Positions 32,586 through 43,472 of a stretch of DNA of 64,000 nt are shown here, in pieces; position 1 is the stretch's first letter, and every line of letters starts with the position of its first letter. The DNA is from Turbatrix aceti. Taxonomy: Eukaryota; Nematoda; Chromadorea; Rhabditida; Panagrolaimidae. The DNA lies in NCBI GenBank assembly GCA_963969345.1, contig OZ017767.1:1116001-1180000 (forward strand). The letters are read 5' to 3'. A model generated the notes under the pieces. The model saw only the letters and a list, made by a program, of their open reading frames with translations, ran no database searches and was not told the DNA's origin. The translations under genes were made by a program, and so were the position numbers.

Positions 32586-32867
32586 ATTGTTCCCTGACGA
32601 ATCTTCAATTTTTTATCAAACATTGATTTTTGTTTTGTTTTGAAAGTTTTTATAAATGCCCAGACGCATGCAGTAATTTGTCCGAAATTAGGAACAACAT
32701 CACGTTTTGCCACTATAGCTTATAAATATTCCGCCAGGTGATTTTCTGCGAGGTGACGATCAAAAACCAAGTTGCAAGCTTGCACTCATCGGTGCAAATA
32801 AATACAAATATCAAGTGCATCTAGTACATAGTGCCATATCAAGTGTTATCTTATCGTTGTCATCAAT

Positions 32868-34131
32868 ATGGGAGGATATGGGGGAAGTATCGACGAATTC
32901 CGTACAACCACAATTTATTACATATCATTTTCTATGATGACTGCGATTGTCTTTGTACTTCTTCATGGCTTGTCTGTTTTTTTGTTGATTAAGGTAAGGC
33001 GGGATAAAAATATTTCATTTCAATTCATTTAAACAAAATTAATTTATTATTATTAAATAGATTAATAAACAAAATTAACGAAAATCAAAGTTAGTTTTAA
33101 AAAAAATTAAAATTTTAAAACTCAACTCAACAAACGTTGTTTCTCACAATCAGTTTTGTCACAGCTTCATATATGCGGATTGATAAACAAAGTCAACAGA
33201 CTCAACTTCCTAAAATTTTATTTTTTTAGCACCGAAAACTCGTCATCATGCACAGATCAACATTCTGTCTCCTGATTGCCACAGTGCTGTTTTCAACCAT
33301 GGCAATCATCCAGCTGTCATTTATGAACAACAACCTATATCACATTTTGTTTTATCCTGAAAGGTACCAAAACAATAACACGCTGACTGTCCCTAGTCTT
33401 CAAAAATATAATATTCAAATAATGATTTTTTCATACACAAAAGCACTACACAAAGTTGGAATTTCATTGTTGTCGGTCAACCAATTTTGTATCTTCTTTT
33501 TTCCGAGAATTTTCAAATTTCTGTTTGAAACGTTCGTTGCATATTGCATTTGGTCAGTTGTTATTTTCTACGGCGCTGTTGTAGTTGCAAGCACTGGCCT
33601 CACAATTTTTGCGTATTTTAGCGTTGAAACGTCACAAGTGTTTATATTTTATCTTTTAAAAGTTACTCATTACTCGGGAGTAAGTTTTTTTTTAAAGTCA
33701 GATGGAGTCTCGATATTTAAATTTTTTTGCAGATGATATACCTCTTGCCAGCTTACTACTTTTTTGCCTACCCGCCAGTAATACTTTACGCCGCTATCTT
33801 CCTTGAAGTCAAATATCGCTTGACCTGGCGTCTCAAAAGTATCAAAACATTTTTCAAACCAATCGCGCATTGTGAAAAAACGCACGATTTGGCATTCAGA
33901 CTCGAAATTTTTGTCATCAGCACTGTTATTTTAGAATTGTACAAATATTTTAGTTCTGGGGAACAGTCTACCCAGTTGATAGCTTACTACTCGAATAGTC
34001 ACAAAATAGTCATCATGTTCACGCATGGCATGACGCCGGTTGGGCTGGTTTTGTTTAACAATGTTCTGCGTCCGATTTTCTGCAAAAACTTTGCTCTGGT
34101 TAATCAAATTTTTCATCAGATTTTTTTTTAA
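32868..34131 (+). CDS. Nematode seven-TM chemoreceptor (copy A, intact)
   Basis: Three exons: 32868-32993, 33230-33679 and 33733-34131, in frame and GT-AG; 324 residues. Seven hydrophobic segments are present, with TM1 in exon 1, TM2-TM4 in exon 2 and TM5-TM7 in exon 3. Notable motifs are HRKLVIMHRSTFCLL before TM2, FLEVKYRLTWRLKS after TM5 and FTHGMTPVGLVLFNN in TM7. It is a nematode-specific chemoreceptor-like protein; I could not place it in a named Sr family. The paralogue directly downstream has the same intron positions and an exon 2 of exactly the same length (450 bp). A possible TATA (TATAAATA) lies about 150 bp upstream of the ATG. Confidence 0.8.
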
Positions 34132-34294
34132 GGAATATAAGTGCTTTTCTGCCAATACTCTGCATTTTTTGGTAAAAAATATGCAAGCAGGTGATAACTG
34201 AAAGTTTCTTTGCAGGCGGGGAGCAAATTCTAAAAATTTGTCAGTGCTTGGAAACGTTCACCGCAAAAGTGTTAGCCTGTTATTATCAATAAAT

Positions 34295-36604
34295 ATGAGT
34301 GAATATGTCAGAGAATTTCAAACCACCACTATTTATTACGCATCGTTTTCTGTAATAACAGCAAGTGTTTTTGTACTGCTACATGGCTCTGCTATCTTGT
34401 CGCTTATAAAAGTAAGTTATGACAAAAAGATGCTATTTTTATATTTTTAAAAACAACGTTCGAACTTCAAAAAAATTAAATATTTGTTGTTTTTTACCTT
34501 TTTTAATTGTTTTAAGCATCGAAAACTCATTATCATGCACAGATCAACATTCTGTCTACTGATCGCCACAGTGCTGTTTTCAACTATGGCAATAATCCAG
34601 TTATCATTTATGAACAAGAATTTATTTAGCATGTTGTACCCAAATCACAGTGAAAAACAAGATCTTGTAACTCCAGTCGAAGCATTTCAACAGTATCAAC
34701 TCGGAAATACAATTTTTACCTACACAAAAGCGATCCATAAAATTGCAATATCTTTGTTGTCCCTCAACCAATTTTGTATATTCTATTTTCCTAAAATTTT
34801 CAAATTGTTGTTTGAAACAAAATTTGTGTACTTTGCTTACGCCGTTGTGATTTTTTACAGCAGCATTTTAGTGGCAGGCACGGGGGTGACAATTCTTTCC
34901 TATTTCACTGTAGCACCAAAATATGTATTTATACTTTTTTATTTCCACGTTGGTACATACTCTGGGGTAAGTGATTTAAAAAACTTTTTTGTTTTTTAAC
35001 CTTTTTTTTTATTTTTTTCTGTTTTTTTACAGATTAAATTCATCTTGCTTGCATACGGCTCTAGGTCGATTCAGCGTAATGCATTTTTCAGCACAGTGTA
35101 CTTTTCAGCGGAGCAAAATACAGCGCAACAGACATTTCAGCGGAGTAAAAATAAGCGGAAGACGAATTCAGCGTAGATTATTTCAGCGTAAGAAAAGTGA
35201 GCGTCATTGATAACTGAGCGGATAATAATTGAGCGGGTGTTTTTTTCAGCGCTAATTTTGAGAACACAATTAGGGGGGGGGGGCTGAGTGGTCTCGAAGC
35301 GAAATCTCAGATTTTCGTTGCAAGAGTACCGCGTGCGCATTTTTATTTTTATTTTTCATTTTAGATTATAAGTTTCGTTGTAGGAGCATCAGAATTTGAA
35401 TTTTTGACTTTTTGCACCGTTCGATCGTGTTTTCAGGTTTTTTATTTTTTTTAATCGTTTTTTTTTCGCTTTTTGTTGCTTTTTTTTCGGTGTTTCGTGA
35501 TCAATAGGAAGGTGAAGACACGAGAAGGTACCTGCTTTGTACTTTTGAAATGTCATACACGGGTACTGAATCTGCCAAAAACTAAATAAAAGCTTAACAC
35601 TTGCTGTAAACCGGATAAAAAAAATATAAATCTGTGACCACGGATTGGATAAAATCTATATCCGTGCTTTCCATCGCGTTTCGAAGATAAACTTCGGAAA
35701 CAAGCATTTTGGAATTTTGGGATAAAGGATGCATCCAGTTTAAACCAAGTCAGGATTTTATTGTGTTTTTAGTTGATTCGATATACGTGTACAATGTCCA
35801 AAAAGCACAAAGCAGGTGCAGTTCATTGTTTGAACCTTCCTATTAATCACTAAACACCGAAGAAAGCAACAAAAAGCGAAAAAAACGGTAAAAAAGATCG
35901 AAAAACGAGAAAACACGACCAAAAAGGGATGCAAACAGCCTAAAAAGTAAAAAAAACAAATTTTTGGTGTTCCCGCAACGAAAATTATTATCAAAAATCA
36001 AAAATACCAAAATTATCGCTTTGAGACCGCTCAGTGCGCACGCGCGCCCTTCCTGTTGATCACTAGTCCGCTGAATTGCTAACTCCGCTGAATTATCACT
36101 CCGCTGAAAAGTACAGTTGCGCATAGTTTGGGCCCGCTGAGAGTTGCTCCGCTGAATTTTCCTTCGCTGTGTTTTTCTTCGCTGAGTTTTGCACTACGCT
36201 GAGTTTTTCGTTCCGCTGAAAAATACTCCGCGCAAACAGCCGGCCCCGTTGCATACAATTTCATCGCTTATCTGCCAGTAGTGCTGTATATTGCAATTTA
36301 TCTGGAAGTCAAATACCGTGTATCATGGCGTCTGAAAAGCCTCAAAACTTTTTTTGAACCAATACCGCAAGCTGAACGCGAAAGAACTCAGGAAATGGCA
36401 TTCAGACTCGAAATTTTTGTCTTTGGTACAATTTTTTTAGAATGCTTTAGGTATTTCAGTACGGTGACTCGTGACACTCAGGTGATTTCTTACTACACAA
36501 ATAATTATAAGATGGTCATCATGTTCACGCACGGCATGACTCCGGTCGTACTGGTTTTGTTTAACAATACTATACGTCCGATTTTTTTGAGTTATCTAAA
36601 ATAA
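34295..36604 (+). pseudogene. Nematode seven-TM chemoreceptor (copy B), broken by foldback element
   Basis: Paralogue of copy A. Exon 1 is 34295-34411 and exon 2 is 34517-34966. Exon 3 starts at 35033 (IKFILLAY) but is cut at 35056 by a 1.2-kb insertion, and resumes at 36257 (NFIAYLPVVLY) to a stop at 36602-36604. Removing the insertion plus one copy of the 8-bp duplication TTGCATAC restores the receptor frame in TM5 and aligns without gaps to copy A across the junction. No other damage is visible, so the insertion is probably recent relative to the duplication. HRKLIIMHRSTFCLL, FLECFRYFS and FTHGMTPVVLVLFNN are shared with copy A. Read-through or splicing around the insert cannot be excluded. 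Confidence 0.82.
35049..36256. mobile_element. Foldback (long inverted repeat) DNA transposon, hAT-like, non-autonomous
   Basis: The insert at 35057-36248 (1,192 bp) is flanked by an exact 8-bp duplication, TTGCATAC (35049-35056 and 36249-36256), as made by hAT transposases. Left arm (~35057-35530) and right arm (~35835-36248) are imperfect inverted repeats. For example, TTTTTCGCTTTTTGTTGC near 35465 is mirrored near 35863-35882, and CTGAGTGGTCTCGAAGCG near 35283 near 36012-36032. The outer ~170-200 bp of each arm carry about eight or nine CAGCG-type units (TTCAGCGGAG and variants), pointing inward from each end. No transposase is encoded. The very ends match poorly. Confidence 0.82.
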
Positions 36605-38270
36605 GGTTATAAATAATTATATTTATCTTATAATTTTAACCATTTATCAGATGCTCAGTTTATTTTTTTTACATGAATTTTTTTTATGTGTTTGGGCATG
36701 CGTTTCATAAATGTGAATAATTTTTTATTACAGCCTAAACGCAATATGTTATTATTTAATTTACCAGAATAACAGTTATCATAATAGTGCATGCAATACT
36801 GCCATATGTATATCGTATACGGTATAAAACGATGTAATTTTATATATTCATGATTCTCTTCCTGACCAGTTTTCTGAAAGAACTGCAGTTTGAACGAAAA
36901 CATCAGTTCAGGAATTTTTTGATTTCGTCATCTGCCAGTTTGCAAATTTATGCGGTTTTATGGTTTTCAAAAAAAGTCACACAGTTTTAATAAATATTAA
37001 CTTACTTACAAAATTATGATATTTGAAAAAGCTAATAAATATTTCTATTTGTTCGCTTTCCTCAACATTGCACTTTTTGGAATTGATAAATAACTTTGTT
37101 TAGTTCTTTTGTACCTAATATTTATTTGCATGCGTAGACGACAGACAAATGGACTAATATGTAAACCTGTATTTTTGTTTATTGCCAAACGGTAAGATAA
37201 ACAAGGCTAGAACATTCGTTTTATCAGTTGAACGAATTTTGCAAACAAAATTTTAGTTCGATGTCTGGCATGTGTTTTATTGATTAAAATGAAAAAAAAA
37301 ACATTCGACACAAGAATTCCAAAAATAAACAGTTATAAAGTTTACTTTCTTAGCGTAAAAAATGTATGTTCACGTGCGTTATTGGACAAGATTTTTGCAC
37401 TTTGAATTTTAAAAAATGCAGAAACCGGTGATTACTTATTATGGTTTCGCTACAACCCCAAAACTTTTTTAATTGAACAATGTTTTCAACAAAATTAGCC
37501 TTTTAATCAGTTTATTACCATGTATTAAAAAAATAGAAAAGAAATGTCAAGGTAAAAAATTATTTAGTGAGAAATTGTTTATCAAACAACATGCTATCTT
37601 CAGTTTTCTTCATTTATTGGCATTATGAAAACTGAATTAAAAAAGATGATAGCAAAAGACGTCATTTTTCCCCAGTGTTTTTCTAAAAACAGACAAGTTT
37701 AACGACGTGAAACCAAAAAATAATAATAACCCGTTAGAAACCTAGAAACAATGATATGACGCAAATCGAACCAGTCTCAGCGACACGAATATTATTACTA
37801 CATGACTTGGTTGACATGAAACAAACAAACCTACCCAATCAGATCTTTGTTGTTTCCTTGTTGTCAGTCGTCGGTCGTCAGTCGTAGCGCCCGTCTTCAA
37901 AGTAGCAGTATATTTTTGGTCACTGATCAGCACCAGGCACGCATCTGTAGCCATTTTTTTCTGTCGTTGTCAACAATACGGCGAACAACAAGAAGGCGAA
38001 GACGAAGAGACCGAAGGAAAAAAGAAGGAAGAAAGTATCTAGCATGCATGCGCACAAGACACAGCGCGGCATGATGCTCGTTAAACCTGATTTAGTACAA
38101 CTTTACCTACACAAACGCAGAACTGACTATGTTCTTTCTCTCTTTTTCGTGCGTCATCAAAAAAGTTTGCCGCGCTCGACTCGACAAACTTGACAACTTT
38201 TACCTATTTTTGTCAGCGTTGTTGATTGTTTGACGAATTGCATACGACCCTGAGGGCATCGTTTACAGGG
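36605..38270. other. Intergenic, nothing firm
   Basis: A/T-rich. At 37835-37954 (minus) a short open stretch (MATDACLVLISDQKY...) ends at a GTAGGT donor-like site and could be a first exon, but no partner was found. 37960-38060 is polar and charged in translation, without a signature. Confidence 0.4.
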
Positions 38271-38277
38271 TATATAA
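38271..38277 (+). promoter_or_regulatory. TATA box
   Basis: TATATAA lies 71 bp before the ATG of the glycine-rich peptide gene. Confidence 0.6.
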
Positions 38278-38341
38278 GAAACGATCTAACGGGCGTCTTT
38301 CTCCATCAAACGATCACTTCATCGTTTTCATCACTACAAAC

Positions 38342-38608
38342 ATGGCTCGTGTCTCCAGCATCGCCTACTTCGTTCTCGTCTTCGTCCTGCTCCTCGCTCT
38401 TGCCGACTTTGCCAGTGCTCAATTCGGTTCGTCTTGGACCCTCAATTTTTGATAAATAATAACTTTTAAATTCGTTGCAGGATTCGGCGGACCCTTCGGT
38501 TACGGTGGATACGGTCGCGGCGGATATGGTCGCGGATACGGTGGATACGGCCGTGGATACGGTGGCGGATACGGACGCCGATGGGGATATGGCGGATTCT
38601 ACGGATAA
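38342..38608 (+). CDS. Secreted Gly/Tyr-rich peptide (GYGGYG, NLP/antimicrobial type)
   Basis: Two exons, 38342-38426 and 38481-38608, with a 54-bp intron; 70 residues. A clear signal peptide (residues 1-~26, VLVFVLLLALADFASA) is followed by a 43-residue mature region made of GYGG, YGRG and GRGYGG units ending RRWGYGGFYG. This is the layout of the nematode YGGYG-type neuropeptide-like/antimicrobial peptides (NLP-29 group and caenacins), made in the epidermis and often induced by infection or wounding. Assignment to a given member is not possible. The intron just after the signal peptide separates signal and mature parts. A TATA box and an AATAAA (near 38778) support a compact expressed gene. 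Confidence 0.82.
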
Positions 38609-39886
38609 GCTTCCTCGATCCGAGCTGCCTTTACCTTTCAACCTGTAATCTATACTACCTGTGACCTACTATGCCTGCTACCAACAACCACATCAGCCAC
38701 ACCCTGACCATATGACCTTTCCGTCATGCGCACACCGTGAAGAAAAAAAAATCTTGCATCATTTGTAACCGTAAAAAAAATAAATAAATCAAGAATTCGA
38801 AGTTTTTTTACCGACAGAATCACGGGTTTAAAGGAAGGTGGTTTGCAAAAAGCTTGGGCAAGGACAACAGATAGGTCAGGTAGCGGGAGTGGAATGCGAG
38901 CAGTCGCGTAAACAAGAAAATATTTTTTATTTTCGCCGACGCCGGTGCCCTTTCGTGGAAATAAAGGTCCGTTGATTGAACATTGAAAAAAATAATAACA
39001 TTAAACTCGCTTTCAGGCATGTGAAAAAATATAACACAAAAATTTTTTTAACACGAACAGTTTGTTTTGAATTTTATTTTTTTTTAAATCGCTTTTCGCA
39101 ACATGTTTTACAAAAGCTTCTTTACGATACGATATGACAGAAGATTTTTTACTGCTGCAAAAAGCACAAATAGCAATAAAACTTTATTCAAAAAATTACT
39201 CTAACATTTTTATTCACGCAATTTATGTTTATTCAGTTTTTCAATATAAAAAATAACATTTTTCTTCGATTCTTTTTAAAAATTTAAAAATCGGTGTAAA
39301 AATTTCAACATTTCCACTAAAACTTCAAAGTCTGTGAAAAATTGCCTTTTGGTAAAATAATTCTTTTTGTGTTTTTTAAATAAAAAAATACACTTTGCAA
39401 CTCTGTGTTCATCCTGCCAGGGTCGAACATTTTACACTGTCTCTAATTTTGTAATGAGTAATTGTGCACTAGTAAGAGTAATCAATGAAATAAACTTCAA
39501 TGTTAATGTTCAGTTTTAACCAATTTTTTGTTTTTCTTTTGACAGCAAACTCAAAACATAAAGCGTACCTGTAACAACAGGTTTTTATTATTGATGCATG
39601 CCACACATTGAGAAAGTACACGGAAGTACATAAGACATGTCTGCTGCAGCGGTACCGTCCAATTGAGAATCACAACCAGTGTAAAAACAACTCCGAATGC
39701 AATCGACTCATTTCAATTCCAACTACGGAGTCGGAGTCAAAAATTTGATCCACTCATCAGCTGACTCCGACACCAAAATTAAAAAAAAAAGGAGTCAACT
39801 GACTGAACACGACTCACAAACATCTTAAAATCTGGGATTTTTAATTGACATAAAATCTTCCAGAGGCACAAAACGTTTTATCGTCG
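38609..39886. other. Intergenic with a relic GAGTC-rich patch
   Basis: A/T-rich. At about 39715-39830 there is a patch of GGAGTCGGAGTC, GACTCCGAC, GGAGTCAACTGACTG and GACTCAC words, like the interior of the MITE at 6516-6849, but no matching ends or target duplication were found. Confidence 0.45.
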
Positions 39887-42250
39887 TCAGTTATTCAAAA
39901 AAACAAAAGACATCATGTAAAACGTTTCCTTGTCCATCCGATGCCTCAGATCCGTCACCAGTTTCTTAGCCTCTGCGAAGAGTCGCTCCGAAGCATCCCT
40001 GATCACCGTCAGACACGCGTACCTCTTGTACGTCAGCGCCAGGTGAGGAAAGTCGTGTTGCTGGGATTCCCAGTACGCAGCCACCGACTGGTCCTTGGCG
40101 AGTCTCGGCTGCTCGAGGTACCTGGCGACCTCCTGCTGGATCGGGCACTCACCGCGCACCTCCCTCAGGTAGCGGGCGTTGTCGGCGGCCTGTTCGTACT
40201 TCGTGTAGCCGCTTTCCTGGGGGTCTCCGGACGAAACAAGCGGGACGGCGGGGATGAAGTCGTCCTGGATCCATTTGACGTACTGTGGAAGACAGGTGTC
40301 TGTCAGGTAGGTCGACTTGAATCTCGGATCGACCAGTGTCGTAAGCACAAAGCACTTTTCACGTTCGATAATTTTGAGGGTGGATTTCAAGTCTTTGGAA
40401 AAATTCGCGGTCGTCAGTTTTTCAACTTCCGAATCCAAATTTTTCTTTTCGTCCAAAACCATGATACCAACTCGGAGCGCAGGGATAACAGCCGACGGTG
40501 AGCCTCCAGGTGAGCCCGAGTACACAAAATCCGTGACGTCAGACAGGCTTTTGAGAATTCCAAGCAGTGACCCGAGAATCGTCATCTCAGTTTTGGTGAG
40601 TTCAGGAACCTGAATTTTCGGCGTGTTCAGACATATGAAATAGGTCAAAAGTTGTCTCAGTGTTCTCCAATGAATTTCAACTCCATCTTCCAGAATGTGC
40701 CACGGAATGGAAGATTCATCGTAAAATTTGGCATTCGAGGTTGACGAGTTTCGGTCCTTTCGGAAAAATTTTTTGATGCGATTGATGACTTCTTCGTCCA
40801 TAAACGATTTCAGGCGGCCAGTCATTATCTGAAAAAATGGAATTCATCAAAATTTTTAAATAAAAAAAATTTTGTTACGCACATCAAATTTATCAACATT
40901 TTTGAAAAAAAATTCGTTGCACAAAATTAGAAAAAAATAAAGCTTTATATTCTTGCGCTAACCACCAGTTTTTTTTGTAATTAAAATTTCTTTCAAAATC
41001 AACTTTTTTGATACAAAAAACTCGTATCTAAATTCGTTACAACAAATACTAAGAAGTATCAGTTAAAAACCCACAAAAACTTACATTTTGCAAAACTTGA
41101 TCAAAGTAGGCCACCGTTTGGACGCCAAAAACCGTAACCTGTCCATTGGCATCGCCGCTTCCATCGACCAAGCTTCCATCTACATTTTCGGTCGCTTGAG
41201 TCGCCATCGGTTTCCAAACAACGTTCACCAGTTTCGAAGCGTCCAATTTGAACCTCGAAATCAGAGATCCAACAGCCTCGGTCACAAATCCAGAATCAGG
41301 GACATTCTTGACCAGAAATACTCCCAGAACGAATCTTTCGACCTCAAAATTGCTTTTCACAATTTTGACGCTGATTGTGACGAGGTGACGGTCGACCGAC
41401 GGCGATGACCACTGGTCAACGGCCATCGAAAAGTACGAAGCCTCAGCAACCTTTTCAGTAATCTTAGACTCGAGTTCGGCGGCCACTCGGGGTAGAACAG
41501 TCTCGGAAAAGTGATGGGAGCTGGGAATGGGGTAGTCAGGCTCCATGAACTGAATCATTTCCTGGAACGAGGGTTCTTCGACGATGGAAAACGGATGCAG
41601 GCCTTTGACGACGAAATTGAAGATTGCGTTGTCGTGCGAAGACGGCTGTTCGTCGGATAAGGGTGGCATGACTAAAAAAAGGAATGTGACCAGTTATGAT
41701 TAAAATTTTGAATTTAAAATATACGATTTGTTTTTTATGCGCAAATCAAGAGAAAGACAGTGACAAAAAAATAGAACAACAAAAATTAAAAGACAAAACA
41801 ATTTTAAAAATGTCAAAAAAACTACAAAAAGCACTCGAAATATCAAAATTTACCGTAATAACAATATTCGTTGCGAGACCTCTCAAACGCGCACGCGCAT
41901 TGATAAACAACCAATTCAAAAAAGCCGAGCAGTTATCAAAAATCAAAGAACCAACCTTTTTTCGGTCCAAAAAAAGCCTTCTTGGCCGGAGAAGGCTCAG
42001 ACAGAGGCAGAAGCTGAGGCTGTTGGATGAAAGCGAGGAGGTCGTTGGCCGAGAAGACGGCCTCTTTGGCTCTCTTTTTCTCGTCGATGGCCCTGAGCCA
42101 CTCGGGATGTGCGTGGGCGAGGTGCCGTCTCAGATCTGTGGTTGTGTTGATGGTCCGCGAATAAGTCTTGGACCAGCCGCACTTTTCGTCCCGACAGAAT
42201 CTCTCCATTCCATTTTTGACAAAATATTCGTCGTACGCGCTGGATTTCAT
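39887..42250 (-). CDS. BED zinc finger / hAT transposase-derived protein
   Basis: Three minus-strand exons: 41956-42250, 41085-41671 and 39887-40828, GT-AG with consistent phases; 607 residues. Residues ~1-60 contain a BED-type finger (YFVKNGMERFCRDEKCGWSK ... LRRHLAHAHPEW, C-x4-C ... H-x3-H). The middle has the hAT core start, FSMAVDQWSSPSVDRHLVTI, with the first catalytic Asp. The C-terminus (~540-607, VAAYWESQQHDFPHLALTYKRY ... ASERLFAEAKKLVTDLR) is the hAT dimerisation domain. The expected second Asp motif (TDNAxNM) appears replaced by VVWKPMATQATEN, and the CxxH region between exons 2 and 3 is not seen. No terminal repeats or 8-bp duplication were found around the gene. It may be a domesticated DNA-binding gene, a decayed transposase, or a model missing an exon. 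An acceptor-like TTTTAG lies 11 bases before the ATG. Confidence 0.7.
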
Positions 42251-43472
42251 CCTGAACGGGCCTAAAATCAAGTTCGATTTTTAGACCTACGAAGCAGTAA
42301 AATGTCAAAACCAACCAAAAGTAAACGAGTCGGAGGCGAAAAGGAATAAAAATCGATTGTAGTGTTGTTCGCCAGCGAACGAACACTGCAAACGAACACG
42401 AAGGAAGGAAGAAAAGAAGAAAAATTGACGCGTGCGCGCGTTTGTTTGTTTGTCTGCCAGCTACACGGACGAACAGCCACGCATAGCGTTCGTACGCGAA
42501 AATGATTACGATTCGAGCGCGTTTGTTTCGTTCGTCGTGCAAAAAACAAAACAAACATCGGTGCGAACAAAAATTTGTCCACTAACAGGGCAAAAACGTG
42601 AAAAAAAAGTATTATACTGAACAGTACTGCAATCAACCAGTTTTTAAAATATAAAATGAAACAAAATTCTGATTCAAAAAATAGATCAAAAATTTAGTTA
42701 TTCGAATTCTGCTTTTTTCTAGAACAGCATCAAAACAGTTTTTAAAAAATAAAAAAAATTTAAAAAAGAGTTGCAACTTGCAATACATTTCAATCAATTT
42801 AATTTTGATAGGCTGAAATATATTTGTTTTACGTACAAATAATTTTTTTATAATTGTCATCAGATAAAGCATAACACTTTTCACTTTTAACTTTTTTTAA
42901 ATTTATGTTTGAAAACACGGAACTCAAAATTCTTTTATTTTTTTGAAAAATGTCAAAATGCTGCGAAATTTTACCCCCAGTTATAAAAGACAAACAAAAA
43001 AGTAGTTTATAAAAAATGAATTTCGCAGCGATTTAGTTTTTGTTCTTTAAAAAACGATGGATAAATATATAAATAATTTTCGTTCCCAAAACCGTAAAAA
43101 ATATTTATTTAGACTATCGAAAAAGAGTAAATGTTTGATTGATTAATGTAAAAACATGTTTCGTCAGTTTATTGAACATCCGAATAACCAACACCGGTGA
43201 TTACGTCGCGCAGCTTTGTATCCATTTTTTTCAATGCATCAATTACAAAACCCCAAAGTCGTCAAATATTTATGATTTTTACAAATAACCAAAATCAAAA
43301 TTAAAAAAAAAAACAGCCGCAGCAACAAATTACAACGTAATCGATCGAATACGAAGGCGAGAAGGAGACAAACAAGAATCGTTCGAAAGTTACACATGGC
43401 ACAAAATCGAAAAATCGAAGATCGGTCGCCGAGAAGAGGGTGGATTCCACACAGTCACCCCTCCCTCTGGGG
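42251..43472. other. Intergenic, nothing recognised
   Basis: 42300-42600, upstream of the BED/hAT gene, is less A/T-rich and may be its promoter. The open frames on the minus strand here have no family features. 42630-43380 is A/T-rich. Confidence 0.45.

Noticed and set aside
39941..40501. 186-codon plus-strand open frame
   Set aside because: Antisense to the hAT-derived exon 3, whose dimerisation domain is recognisable.
41997..42636. Minus-strand open frames of 185 and 122 codons upstream of the BED/hAT gene
   Set aside because: Compositionally odd (phenylalanine/arginine-rich), overlapping the BED exon in another frame; no domain.
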